The notes: generated by a model not told the origin, from the letters alone. DNA of 64,000 nucleotides from Trileptium ribeirensis (GCA_030248225.1 JASANE010019372.1:24757-88756), one strand, 5' to 3'; shown: positions 8,991-18,460, counted from the stretch's first letter. Numbers and translations: made by a program.

Positions 8991-10418
8991 CTAATATCGT
9001 CTTTCCCGAGGTGGTTGTCTTGGAGGTCGGACTACCTCCAGTCCAATGTCTTCGGGGCGTAATTGTCGTTGTCCGTCATCTTCGTCCGGTTCCAAATCAG
9101 GATGCGCGGCTAACATGTCTTCAATGTCCTGGTCGTCAAATATGTCTCTGAAAGGTTCGAACATGTCGTGCTGGCTCCTGGCTGGAGGGTTCATAAGCAT
9201 GACAGGGTCACGATGTCGAGTCGGTGGAGCAAAAGGTATGGTTCGTCTAACTGGGGCAGGTGGTCGGGGAGCAGGCTCTCGGGGAATCATACGCGGGATT
9301 ACCACTCGAGCTTCCGGTGTGTGTGGTACATAGTCCGTGTACACTCGGTGGCGGTCCCTAGCCTGGCGATGTGGTTGTCGTCGAGTGGGTTGGGGAGGCT
9401 CTGTCCTTTCCTCGGTTTTCTCGCCATAAGGTCCCAACTCAGGGGAACCCTCGCTTTCCTCCGTAGAAGGGTCAAGTTCGAAGCGGGGTCTTCTACTAGG
9501 TCCCGGTAACAGTTGACTCAGGGGTATTTCATCGTCCCAGTCTTCCCAACTAACATGCGGTTGAGTTTTAGCGCGTGCGGGTCGAGCTAGAGTCCCTTTT
9601 ATGGCGGAGGATGCGCTGCGCGGCGGCGCCTTCTTCCTCCCCCGAGTAGAAGAACCCTTGGTTGACTCGCCTATGGTCGAAGTTGTTTCGCTAGCCGTGG
9701 GAACGGTTCGTTTTCTGGATCGTTTAGCTCTGCCGCCCTCCGGATATTCTGTAGGTCGACGTGACTCTTTCGTATCTCTTTCCTTTTCCTCACGTATCCT
9801 AGCCAAGCTCTCAACAAATTCTGCTACTATGTCGTCGGCGGCCGTTTGGGCCTCCGAGGGTGGGTGCTGTATGATAGGTCCTGCTAAATATTCTACTAAG
9901 TCGGTTGCGTCCTGAAGTTCTCCTCGAGCACGGGCCTCTTCATCTCTGATTCTCTTCCTCTCTTCTAAGGCCCATTCCCATTCTGCTTGTTGGTTTTGTT
10001 TCCTAGTGGTCCAGCGACCGAAGGAAGAAACCTGAGGGGTACCGGTCTCTTGTTCCGGTAGGGGTGATAACGCAACTGGGGTTATCCAATGCTGGGGTGG
10101 GGTCCTAGCTTTACGTTCCGCGAGAGGTGAGAGTAAGGGAGGCATTGTCCATCTATGTGGTGGTGTTGGAGGTTCCATCGATTCGGGTGAGGTACTTTCG
10201 GAGTCTACAGAATACACTGGCTCGCTAGCCGGTGTGGGGGTTTTAGCTGGTTTCTGTCGTGGCTTAGGTACGGGTTTTCGAGTTGGAGCTGATTCTATGG
10301 GAGGTTGGCTATAAGCTGGGGCGGATTGCGTAGGTGGCGGTCTTGGAGGTGCCGAGTACGGTGTAATCCATTCGTCTGGGGTGTACTCCTCTAACGTGGC
10401 TTCGAATCCTAAAGGCAT
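8991..10418 (-). CDS. Proline-rich, charged protein of the retroelement, unknown role
   Basis: The product has 475 residues counted from ATG 10,416-10,418. The frame is the same as integrase and stays open across the 52 codons between the integrase TAA (10,575-10,577) and this ATG, so it may be a C-terminal extension of Pol cut off by one stop. Residues 1-130 are rich in Pro, Thr and Ser with repeated P-P-x-H-W-x-T-P-type phrases. Residues 140-220 are helical and Glu/Arg-rich. Basic clusters with KRSRK-like and RGRKK-like motifs lie in the middle and could serve nuclear entry or nucleic-acid binding. The end is acidic. No enzyme motif is seen. It resembles a disordered Gag-like or tether protein more than a folded enzyme. 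It ends with TAG, 74 bases before the NADAR ATG. Confidence 0.6.
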   Translation of the reverse strand: MPLGFEATLEEYTPDEWITPYSAPPRPPPTQSAPAYSQPPIESAPTRKPVPKPRQKPAKTPTPASEPVYSVDSESTSPESMEPPTPPHRWTMPPLLSPLAERKARTPPQHWITPVALSPLPEQETGTPQVSSFGRWTTRKQNQQAEWEWALEERKRIRDEEARARGELQDATDLVEYLAGPIIQHPPSEAQTAADDIVAEFVESLARIREEKERDTKESRRPTEYPEGGRAKRSRKRTVPTASETTSTIGESTKGSSTRGRKKAPPRSASSAIKGTLARPARAKTQPHVSWEDWDDEIPLSQLLPGPSRRPRFELDPSTEESEGSPELGPYGEKTEERTEPPQPTRRQPHRQARDRHRVYTDYVPHTPEARVVIPRMIPREPAPRPPAPVRRTIPFAPPTRHRDPVMLMNPPARSQHDMFEPFRDIFDDQDIEDMLAAHPDLEPDEDDGQRQLRPEDIGLEVVRPPRQPPRERRY

Positions 10419-10574
10419 TAGCGGCGTGTGTGGGTGCGGAGTAGGTGGAGCGGAGTATGCGTGGCGAGGCTTGGGATGTCGTTGTTCATGCAGTTCCGGG
10501 GATTCGCGATGAAGGTGGTACGGTGCTAGTGGTTTGTTCGAGTCGGTGATTAAGCGTTGTGAGTGGGGACTGCG

Positions 10575-12674
10575 TTAGGTTTGAGTAGCGGCTGCGGCGC
10601 GGCGTTGGGCAGGCGTAGGCGGGGTGGTCTGGACAGCGTGTTCTACGGCTGAAGTTGGCGATATAGCTTGCTCGGCCGTATGAGGTGAGGACTCGTCTAT
10701 GTCTTGTGAAGCAAGTAGTTCGACAAGACCTAAGTCATTGACGTTGAATGGTCGTAACGAGCGGCCACTGCCTGAGCGTGTCAGAGCCAAGGGTCTAGTT
10801 GGTTCCTCTGTCCTGACAGATCGCTCTTGTTCCCGTATGGTAACTGGGGCAGTATGTTGTCCGTATTCAGGCGAGAATGAGCCTGGGGGTTTATCAAGCG
10901 CGTAAGGCAACTTAGCAGGGTCTTGTGTAGCGAGCTCCTGCGAGATAGCGGGCCATTCGGTGTCGGGGGTTCTATCGGGATCACAAACGGGTAATTTGTT
11001 TTGTTGCGGGGCTCCGGATGAGCCTTGAGCTGGGGAATGGATGGCTAATTGTTCCACTACGGCGCGGTGTATGTCAGCCTGAGCTTGTGTGTATAGTAGA
11101 TTAGGATCGCCGATCTCTACACTAGTTGTATCAGATGTGCCATCGATATCTTGGCGCAGTCGATCGACTGCCTCTGGGTCAGCAGCCTGTAATTCCCTAG
11201 CGAAATATTTATCGGCAAGGATGGTTTCTCCGGGTTCCTGTAGTGCAGCTTCAATGTAAGCGGGAGGCACGGCCTTCAATAAGTCAGCCATGTCCGGAAA
11301 ACTACTTAGTGGTCGGTAGCATGGTTTGGTGCGATTGACATGGACCACATGGTCGGAGGCATTGGGTTGTCCGGGGAGTTTGACACAGATGCAGGGTAGC
11401 ATTATTTTAGTGATTTGGTACGGTCCGCACCATCTGCGTTCCAATTTACGTGATAGTCCCGGTGTTGTGTAATATCGGTAGACCCATACATGATCATTAA
11501 CTCGGTAATCGGGGACCTTGATCTTACGATTGTAATAACGTTTCCGATATTCCTTAGCAGATTCCATGGAGCGATAGGCTCGATCCCGGATCGTGGCTAA
11601 CCATCGTTGTACGTTAGCGCGATAAGCTTCTGCTCCAGGATAGCGTCCCCAATCAGTCTGTGTCTCGATTCCACCCGGTACTCGGGGTTGGAATCCGTGC
11701 ATGAGCATGAAAGGTGGATAATGTGTAGAAGCGAGTACTGCGGAGTTGTAAGACATTATGCAGTAGGGTAGAACTTCATCCCAAGTAGTATGGTCATTCT
11801 CGGGTAGGGCTACTCTTAAGAGGAATAGAAGTGTGCGATTGAAACGTTCAATTTCCCCGTTGGCTTTCGGATTGTAACTCAAAGTTTCTCGTTTAAAAGT
11901 GTGTAGCCTAGCGCATAGGGCTTCCATGACTTCTGAAACGAAGCATCCTCCTCGGTCGGAAACTAATTCCTCGGGAGCGCCATATCGGCACACTACGTCT
12001 TCGACGAAAACTCGAGCTACACTCTTCGCTGTTTGGTCAGGCAATGCGGCGGCGATGACTAGCTTAGTGAATTGGTCAATGAAGGCTATAACGTACCAAT
12101 TTCCTTTTCGGGACAGAACCCGAGTGTCCAATATGTCGACGAACATGCGGTGCATTGGGGCACTAGCCAGCGGGTTATCTCCGAGCGCGGCTCGAACATT
12201 TTGAGGTAAATTACGTGATCGTTGGCAAAGTACGCACCGTTTTACGTATTCGTCTACGTCCTTACCCATGGTTTCCCAGTAATAAAATTGTTTGAGTTTG
12301 CTTAGTAGACGATCCCTACCTGGGTGTCCACCGAATAGAGTGTCGTGTTCGTGTTTAAGTATCTGTCGTATAAGTAGTCGGGGCACGCACAGTTTAGGTC
12401 TGTGGTCTTTCGGCATGATGGGATGTAGGTAAAGAATGGCTGTGTCGGGGCAGAGACGGTAGTGGTGGGCTTCTAATTTGAGAGCGGTAGCTGCCTTTTC
12501 GTCAGCTGGTGGTTGTCGGGTATGTAGGTACCACCATATAGGTCCAAATTGTTTGTCTCTGCGTTGGATGTAGGGTAGGTAATTAAGGAGATTTCGTCCT
12601 TCATACTGTTGGAAGTGTGGTAAGTATATGTGTTCGCCAGTGTCATAGACCTGTTCAGGGCGTTGTAGTCGCAC
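10575..12674 (-). CDS. pol: Integrase (C-terminal part of Pol)
   Basis: It joins retroelement cDNA to host DNA. Across about 700 residues the order is: the end of a connection region; an HHCC zinc domain (His near 108-117, Cys 147 and 150); and the catalytic core with Asp180, Asp240 and Glu276, the last two 35 residues apart as expected for D,D35E. A GPY/F-like region with a WCGPY motif and VVHVNRTKPC follows. The tail of about 200 residues is polar and disordered. The frame continues directly from the RNase H frame upstream across a TGA at 12,675-12,677, with no start codon needed, so integrase was clearly part of one Pol protein. It ends at TAA 10,575-10,577, after which the same frame stays open into the proline-rich region. 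Motifs are intact. Ty3/gypsy assignment is firm. Confidence 0.92.
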   Translation of the reverse strand: MRLQRPEQVYDTGEHIYLPHFQQYEGRNLLNYLPYIQRRDKQFGPIWWYLHTRQPPADEKAATALKLEAHHYRLCPDTAILYLHPIMPKDHRPKLCVPRLLIRQILKHEHDTLFGGHPGRDRLLSKLKQFYYWETMGKDVDEYVKRCVLCQRSRNLPQNVRAALGDNPLASAPMHRMFVDILDTRVLSRKGNWYVIAFIDQFTKLVIAAALPDQTAKSVARVFVEDVVCRYGAPEELVSDRGGCFVSEVMEALCARLHTFKRETLSYNPKANGEIERFNRTLLFLLRVALPENDHTTWDEVLPYCIMSYNSAVLASTHYPPFMLMHGFQPRVPGGIETQTDWGRYPGAEAYRANVQRWLATIRDRAYRSMESAKEYRKRYYNRKIKVPDYRVNDHVWVYRYYTTPGLSRKLERRWCGPYQITKIMLPCICVKLPGQPNASDHVVHVNRTKPCYRPLSSFPDMADLLKAVPPAYIEAALQEPGETILADKYFARELQAADPEAVDRLRQDIDGTSDTTSVEIGDPNLLYTQAQADIHRAVVEQLAIHSPAQGSSGAPQQNKLPVCDPDRTPDTEWPAISQELATQDPAKLPYALDKPPGSFSPEYGQHTAPVTIREQERSVRTEEPTRPLALTRSGSGRSLRPFNVNDLGLVELLASQDIDESSPHTAEQAISPTSAVEHAVQTTPPTPAQRRAAAATQT

Positions 12675-13544
12675 TCATGGTCCACATGCATAAGCGACCT
12701 TAATTAATGTGTCGAACTCCTCGACTTCTGGTAATCCACCGTATCTCTTCTTAGCAGTTGTTGGTAATGTCCGGGGTCTAGTGGGATCAGGTGTACCAGC
12801 AGTGGCACGTGTTGAGCTTTCGCTTGCCGCGCCAGGGGCGGGCGGTGTCGGAGCAGTTGAGGGTTCTTGTGGTAGCGTAGGTCTAACGAATGGATCAGGG
12901 GCTGATGAGGGTCCAGGGGCTGAGTCACTCACAGGTTCTTGAGTTGGGACTGGTTCAGTCGGCGGTCCGGGAGCGGTCGAGCGCTTCCAAGGCATCTCGA
13001 CTCCTTCGGGCCATGGGTCGTCGATGTCTCCACAGAAAATGAAACGCGTTGGGTCCGGTAGAGGATCATATCCTGGTCCTCCGAACATGCGGTAGAAGCG
13101 TTCCCTTACGTAGTCGGGTGGGAGGTTAACGGGAGCGTCCGGAGGAAGTCCCCTTAACTGTCGCGTAAGTCGTTTCCAAGCTTCTTCGGTAGGAAGTCTC
13201 CGTGGTGGTTTGGCAGGAGCTTTGCCCTTGCCACGATCCTGTCCTTTCACGGCTACAGCAACCATTCGAGTATGGTCCTGCTCGTCGTATTCGTTTTCAT
13301 CAGCCGAGTCAGAGAAGTCCACGTCGTGTCGGGGGTCGCGTGAAAGTCCATCGGCGTTGGCATTAGCCTTACCAGGTCGATACTCGATATTGAAGCCACC
13401 GAATTCCATGAGTAACTCTTTACGCCATTGAGCTAGGCGTGAATTTCGCGGTGGTCTCTCAATTAGTGCCTTAAGTGGCTTATGATCAGTCTCAACATGG
13501 AATTCGTGTCCAAACAAGTAGCCCCTAAAATGTAAAGCGCCCAT
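12675..13544 (-). CDS. pol: RNase H C-terminal part and Pol linker, shifted frame
   Basis: This frame begins inside RNase H and carries the conserved T-D-H-K-P-L motif and the N-A-D-G-L-S-R motif that closes the gypsy RNase H/connection region. A long Pro/Ser/Thr-rich linker of about 180 residues follows. Gypsy elements usually have a shorter link between RNase H and integrase. The N-terminal half of RNase H lies in another frame (13,463-15,700), and the two overlap at 13,463-13,544. A single-base deletion near 13,530 explains the change of frame. It ends at TGA 12,675-12,677, directly followed in frame by integrase. The damage makes full-length Pol impossible from this copy without recoding. 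Confidence 0.85.
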   Translation of the reverse strand: MGALHFRGYLFGHEFHVETDHKPLKALIERPPRNSRLAQWRKELLMEFGGFNIEYRPGKANANADGLSRDPRHDVDFSDSADENEYDEQDHTRMVAVAVKGQDRGKGKAPAKPPRRLPTEEAWKRLTRQLRGLPPDAPVNLPPDYVRERFYRMFGGPGYDPLPDPTRFIFCGDIDDPWPEGVEMPWKRSTAPGPPTEPVPTQEPVSDSAPGPSSAPDPFVRPTLPQEPSTAPTPPAPGAASESSTRATAGTPDPTRPRTLPTTAKKRYGGLPEVEEFDTLIKVAYACGP

Positions 13545-15700
13545 CGAATAGCGAGGGCTTCGGTTTCAATAGCGGGGTATCGGCGTTGGTAGTCCACTAG
13601 GGATTTGCTAGCGTAAGCGATAGGCAATGTCCCTTTATCGGTCTTTTGCGAAAGCACGGCTCCTAGGGCATATCCTGAAGCGTCCGTTTGTAGTATGAAG
13701 GGTTTGGAAAAGTCCGGGTAGATGAGTAGTGGTTCTTGTACCAGTGCTTTGCGTAGTTTTCCGAATGCTTCCTCGCATTGCGGTGTCCATTTAAATTCGT
13801 TGTCCTTACGTCGGAGAGCATTGAGGGGTTCGCAAATTTCGGAATAATGTGGTATGAACTTGTGATAGTAGCCTACCAGTCCTAAGAAGCTTTGTAATTG
13901 TTTGAGTGTCTCAGGTCTTTTGTAGTTATCAATTGCGGCTGTTTTCTCGGGGTCAGGTTTGACTCCTTCCGAACTAATGATGTGTCCAAGGTATTTTAAT
14001 TGTCTCTGTCCGAATTGACATTTAGAGGGTTTTAGTTTGAGATTAACTTTACGAAATCTATCGAAGACTGTGATGAGATCTGCTAAGTGTTGTTCAAATG
14101 TGGGTGAGAAAACTAATATGTCGTCTATGTAAATGAGGCATCGCTCCCATTCTAGGCCTTTTAAAATGATTGACATGCACCTTTGAAAAGCGCCTGGCGA
14201 GGAATTTAAGCCAAAGGGTAGAACATTGTATTCATATTGTCCATGGACAGTGACGAAGGAAGTCTTTTCCTTGGTCTCAGGGTCTAATTCTAATTGCCAA
14301 AATCCTTTGTTTAGATCTAAACTCGACATGAATTTTGTGTTTTGCAAGCTGCCTAATATGTCGTCTATGCGGGGTAACGGGTACAAGTCACGTTCGGCGA
14401 CTACGTTGAGCTTACGAAAATCCACGCACAAACGTAAAGTGCCGTCACTCTTAGTGACGTATACTATGGGGGAACCCCAAGGTGAATCTGATGGTGTTAT
14501 AAGGCCTGCTTCTACCATGTTGTTTAGTTCCTCCCTCAAGGGTTCGCGTGGAGAATGTGCCAATTGGTAGGGCACTTGTTTTATGGGTTTGGCATCCCCT
14601 GTGATTATCCTATGCTGGTGTACACCACACCTACCTAGGTCGAATGGGTGCACACTGAATATGTCTGCGTTTTCGGAAATGGTCGTTTTCAATTGCTTTA
14701 ATTCATAAGGGTTAAGTGTAGTCTGTCCAAAATCGATCTTGCTCAGTACTTGTATGGATCGTTCCGTGTCGATTGTTTTCTTTTGGTCGTTAATGACCTG
14801 TACTACATTGTCTCGTGTAACTCCTATGCGGTTGCATTGTTTGGTATGCTGAGGGGGTCCAAGTTGGAGAAGACGTTTATTGCTGTCATACAAGAGCTCG
14901 ACCTCATTGTCGTCAAGCATCTCGATGTGTCCTATGGTTTGTCCTGCGTGTATGGCGACGGGTATGTTTCCAAAGTTCATCATTGCTACTGGAATCATGC
15001 GTTGACCAGTGAGTACTAGGGCATGGGCGATGGCGATGTCCCTAATGAAAGGGTCTGGTACAAACAAAGCTTGGCCGGTAGGCGGTTGTGTGATCTCGGG
15101 GATCGCGTTGATGAATAGTTCGGTGTTCGGTGGTATCTGTGTATATTTCCTGGATACTACGTTGATGACTGGCGGTCGATAGTCTCCTTGGTCCGCAAAG
15201 GGTGCGGAACAATTCTCAGTTCCGTTGGATAAATCCAAACAACGGTCCTTGAAGTTTATAGCTACGTATGGGAGGAGAGCCATGAAGTCGGTGCCTAGGA
15301 TGCATTCGTACGGTGTGTCGGTGGTTACTTGGAAGTCACATGGGGTGCTTAGCGAGCCTATTGTAATTGGTGCTTTTACCACTCCACTAATTGTCAGTTC
15401 CTGTTGAGTCGCCGAGACAATGCGGGTGGTGTTAGTGTGTCGGGGTACTAAGCCTAGACGGGCAGCTAGGGCTTGTGACATGATTGAGACATCAGCCCCG
15501 GTGTCTACAAGTGTCGTAACTGGGGTACCGAGTATGGTTGCGTTGACGAGGAGCGGAGTGTTACCGGCATTCATTGTGTTCAACTGTCTGGTGAACATAC
15601 CTTGTCGAGGTCCACGGCGTAAGTCACGGGTAGGAGCAGCGAATAATTCGTCGTCCTCTATGAAAACGAGTTCTTCTTCGGACGAAGCACGGGTTGTCAA
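13463..15700 (-). CDS. pol: Pol: retropepsin, reverse transcriptase and RNase H (N-terminal part)
   Basis: The roughly 745-residue frame holds, in order: a retropepsin with catalytic motif DTGAD at residues 66-70 and the second conserved ILG strand near 134; a linker; a Ty3/gypsy reverse transcriptase (SPWGSP near 406, DFRKLN near 427, SSLDLNKGFWQ near 459, LPFGL near 494, YIDD at 524-527, LGH near 571); and RNase H starting LQTDASGYALG with Asp673 and Glu713. The first codon of the frame as drawn is a TTG overlapping the env stop, so Pol probably has no independent start here. The frame is open upstream for at least 20 codons inside env, one base back (-1). RNase H ends in a wrong frame after a one-base deletion near 13,530. 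The enzymes themselves look intact. Confidence 0.92.
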   Translation of the reverse strand: MTTRASSEEELVFIEDDELFAAPTRDLRRGPRQGMFTRQLNTMNAGNTPLLVNATILGTPVTTLVDTGADVSIMSQALAARLGLVPRHTNTTRIVSATQQELTISGVVKAPITIGSLSTPCDFQVTTDTPYECILGTDFMALLPYVAINFKDRCLDLSNGTENCSAPFADQGDYRPPVINVVSRKYTQIPPNTELFINAIPEITQPPTGQALFVPDPFIRDIAIAHALVLTGQRMIPVAMMNFGNIPVAIHAGQTIGHIEMLDDNEVELLYDSNKRLLQLGPPQHTKQCNRIGVTRDNVVQVINDQKKTIDTERSIQVLSKIDFGQTTLNPYELKQLKTTISENADIFSVHPFDLGRCGVHQHRIITGDAKPIKQVPYQLAHSPREPLREELNNMVEAGLITPSDSPWGSPIVYVTKSDGTLRLCVDFRKLNVVAERDLYPLPRIDDILGSLQNTKFMSSLDLNKGFWQLELDPETKEKTSFVTVHGQYEYNVLPFGLNSSPGAFQRCMSIILKGLEWERCLIYIDDILVFSPTFEQHLADLITVFDRFRKVNLKLKPSKCQFGQRQLKYLGHIISSEGVKPDPEKTAAIDNYKRPETLKQLQSFLGLVGYYHKFIPHYSEICEPLNALRRKDNEFKWTPQCEEAFGKLRKALVQEPLLIYPDFSKPFILQTDASGYALGAVLSQKTDKGTLPIAYASKSLVDYQRRYPAIETEALAIRWALYILGATCLDTNSMLRLIISHLRH

Positions 15701-17283
15701 TAGTCTGTTGGAGCGACGCGGGCACGATTGGACACAACAGACACGCGCGGCGTCCCCGAAGGTACAACCGAAACCTCGGTCGGCGAAACTCGGGGTGTAG
15801 TCTCCTCCTCAAGTGGTGCGCTAGGGCCTCGTTTATCGGCTCTAATCCACCTAATTGATTTTCGGGGTTTTCCGTCCGTCTTGATCAGTCTCCCGCGGCA
15901 TGGTAGCCATCGGGGTAGGTAGTACGCGTATTTAGGGGAGACCTTACACTTGGTCATGCAGTAGATCAGACTGATTAGGCTGACAACGATGGTAACTATA
16001 AGGTAAGGCGAAAGTCCAGTGTACTCCAAGGCAGGGAAGTTAACTATCTTTTGTACTTGTTCCTTAGCTATTTGAGCTACTTGTAAGTTTGTCGCCTTAG
16101 CATCGTCGAGTGAACTCCAGGTCAAAGGTCTCACTTTGATACCGGAGAGCCGGTCAATAGTAATGTTTGATCCAAATTTGATTGTAATTTCTTCTGGCTT
16201 TAGCATGCTCGTGAGCACGATCGCTCCTACTACTAACTGTGTATAATTTCCGTGGGGAAACCATAAGATTCCGTTAGGTGGAACCTTAACGGCCTTGCCT
16301 AAGGTTACATGCGCGAGCTGTCTATGATTAGTCAGTATAACCTCAGGCTCGCTAGTTCTAATTAGAACACCTTGAATAGTAGTGTGTACGGCTGTATCGT
16401 TAGCGAGTGGGCCGATGAGCGTGCGGTTGCTGCATGCGTGCTTGGTGGATTCTGGTGCGAATTCACCTGCGATAATCCATTCTAGGCAGTTTGTACTGTG
16501 GTCGGTTAGCAACGCGTGGGGTGCACAGAAAGCAATCCCGGGTCTGTGCTTACATGCTCCTAGATTCAGTGATTCGAAACGGACATGTCCTAATCTGGCG
16601 GCGTATTGCGGTAGCGGTAGTCTCAACTGCGTGTGCGTGTTAGGAGCGTTCCACCCAGTGTTGTAGACCCGGAAGTAAGGTCGAACGTCGCTGCGTTTGG
16701 GCAAAGGTAACTGCAAAATAAAGCCGAAGCGAAATCCGGTTAGATCTACGCTTACGGGCATCACTCGTCCAAACTGATATGCTAGACTGGGTTCTCGCAT
16801 TAGGATGGTCTTAGAAATGCGGGGATCCATGGCGAATAGTCGTCGTAGCATGACGACATCGATAACAGCAGGGGAGAGTTCACCGTTTAACATAGACTCC
16901 ATTATGGCCTGTACCGACGAGCGCATGTTCGCTCGAAGTATGTGGTCAATCAATTGATGATGCACGTGCGTGACCTCTTTCTGGACAGCACATCGGACCT
17001 GTTCAATCATGGAGACTACCTCCTGCATGCTGTGGTGTAGAAATGCGTAGATGTCCTCATTGGCGCGGGTTAATTGCTTTATCGCTTTAGTATTCCGAAA
17101 AGAGACGTCATTCGTCTCGCGCATAAATTTTTCGAGAACGGTCACTTGCTGTCGTACGTTATTAATATGAACGCCGTTAGCGAAGGCCATTCCTAAACCT
17201 AGGAAACCGGAAACGGCGCCGGCAGCGGCGGCGATTAAGCTTGCAAAGCGCTTTTCCCGGCGGTTGGTAAGGTCACATAAGTG
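15697..17283 (-). CDS. env: Env-like glycoprotein, transmembrane subunit
   Basis: The frame opens after the TAG that closes the surface-subunit frame (17,284-17,286) and gives about 528 residues. Twelve codons in lies a furin-type site, REKR, at 17,248-17,259, followed by a 20-residue Ala/Gly-rich hydrophobic stretch typical of a class I fusion peptide, then a helical heptad-repeat region. The ectodomain has several N-glycosylation sites and paired Cys. Counted from 17,190, a membrane anchor lies at residues 393-412. An 85-residue basic and Ser/Pro-rich cytoplasmic tail ends at TGA 15,697-15,699. The layout matches retroviral, errantiviral or baculovirus F-type envelope proteins; I cannot place the family. 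It lies between gag and pol, whereas env normally follows pol. It overlaps the pol frame by at least 60 bases. Confidence 0.78.
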   Translation of the reverse strand, partial: HLCDLTNRREKRFASLIAAAAGAVSGFLGLGMAFANGVHINNVRQQVTVLEKFMRETNDVSFRNTKAIKQLTRANEDIYAFLHHSMQEVVSMIEQVRCAVQKEVTHVHHQLIDHILRANMRSSVQAIMESMLNGELSPAVIDVVMLRRLFAMDPRISKTILMREPSLAYQFGRVMPVSVDLTGFRFGFILQLPLPKRSDVRPYFRVYNTGWNAPNTHTQLRLPLPQYAARLGHVRFESLNLGACKHRPGIAFCAPHALLTDHSTNCLEWIIAGEFAPESTKHACSNRTLIGPLANDTAVHTTIQGVLIRTSEPEVILTNHRQLAHVTLGKAVKVPPNGILWFPHGNYTQLVVGAIVLTSMLKPEEITIKFGSNITIDRLSGIKVRPLTWSSLDDAKATNLQVAQIAKEQVQKIVNFPALEYTGLSPYLIVTIVVSLISLIYCMTKCKVSPKYAYYLPRWLPCRGRLIKTDGKPRKSIRWIRADKRGPSAPLEEETTPRVSPTEVSVVPSGTPRVSVVSNRARVAPTDY

Positions 17284-18144
17284 CTAGTTCTCCACGCAGA
17301 AGGAGTGCACAAGCAGCGAGTAGTAATTTGTATCTAGTATGCCATGGTATGCATCGTCCAGTTCGCGTTCTAGTGCGCTCAAGGTTGTATGCAACTGCGG
17401 GTACTCAGTACAGTTCGCCTTCCTGCAGCAATCAGCTCGGCAGAAACCGTTGTCGTCATACGGTGGACAAACATTGCTCACGTATGGGTCTGACTTGCGT
17501 TCCCAATCTCTCAACGATAGCTGCAGGACCACTGGCAAATGCGTAGTCTGATCAGAGGTGATCACCAAACCTTGCGGTTCGACGACAACACCTACTTGGC
17601 GGTTTACAAACGCACCTAGTCGCGAGATCGCGTCGCTAAAAGGCGAGAGCGTGGCGTGCGTAGAGCTTAACTTCGAAAGCCAAAGTAACAGTAAGATGGT
17701 GCAAACTTTCCGCATACCTGTGTTCTGACCTAATCCGCTATTCAAGCCAGGTGAAGAAGGTCGAGCCATCTTTCGGGGAGGCTCTGATTCATCCTCACTG
17801 TTTATTACTTGATCGTCAGTTTCACTCGGGGTTTCCCTATCAGTTGGTCTGACATTCTCTACGGTTGGTTCATTCTGCTCACCGAGATTCTCTTCGGAAG
17901 CGTTTAAACATTTGGCTATCGCAAGGGCCAATTGTTCGTCCAAATCTTGAGTAGAGCTACTGATACTACTGCGTTGGAGCGTACACGGTTCCGAGATTAG
18001 GTAATCTACTTTTACGTGCTCACCTATTGTCATACCGCACTCAATTTGGACCATATTGACGCTAGCAGGACGTCTCAGGAGTCTTAAGCGCGCACACAGA
18101 AGCACTAGGCGATCCCGTCTATGAGACTCGTCTGTAAACTCCAT
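17284..18144 (-). CDS. env: Env-like glycoprotein, surface subunit with leader
   Basis: An ATG at 18,142-18,144 opens 286 residues. The first 140 are polar and acidic and contain PPRKMARP just before an internal ATG at 17,713-17,715. That Met begins a clear signal peptide (MRKVCTILLLLWL). The following 140 residues form a Cys-rich extracellular segment (CPPYDDNGFCRADCC and an N-C-T site). The frame ends at TAG 17,284-17,286, only 12 codons ahead of the furin-type site of the transmembrane subunit in the same frame. The stop therefore separates two halves of one envelope precursor. The short surface part, compared with retroviral SU, resembles F-type fusion proteins. Whether the acidic leader is translated with env or the internal ATG is used after splicing cannot be told. 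Confidence 0.7.
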   Translation of the reverse strand: MEFTDESHRRDRLVLLCARLRLLRRPASVNMVQIECGMTIGEHVKVDYLISEPCTLQRSSISSSTQDLDEQLALAIAKCLNASEENLGEQNEPTVENVRPTDRETPSETDDQVINSEDESEPPRKMARPSSPGLNSGLGQNTGMRKVCTILLLLWLSKLSSTHATLSPFSDAISRLGAFVNRQVGVVVEPQGLVITSDQTTHLPVVLQLSLRDWERKSDPYVSNVCPPYDDNGFCRADCCRKANCTEYPQLHTTLSALERELDDAYHGILDTNYYSLLVHSFCVEN

Positions 18145-18202
18145 GTTGTTCACAGTTTACTGAGCGAAAGTAGTTATTGGGACTCCTTCACTGCCCTGAT
18201 TG

Positions 18203-18460
18203 CTATAGAGGCGCTTCGCTCAGCATCTTGTGCAAGTCGATGTTGGCAGCACGAGAGAGCCGTTGCATTCGGGGCGTCTGAATACCGGTATAGTAACGCC
18301 AGTTAGGTATTATATACCCGTCAATGCGGATAGAAGCGCAAGCGGTGCTTAAAGTGCCTCGGTAATTCCACTTTCCGTGGTGTCCGACAAAATAACAGCA
18401 AGGATCAACGCTCGATGCTGGTCGGCTATGACTCCTCCTACACTCTTGACACATTGGGTG
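18203..18460 (-). other. Short open continuation after the acidic frame
   Basis: After the TAG at 18,461-18,463 the frame of the acidic protein stays open for about 85 codons. The peptide has Cys and aromatic residues and no recognised motif. It may be an original C-terminus now cut off by a stop, or spacer before env. A spliced env acceptor could also lie here; I cannot choose between these. Confidence 0.3.
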
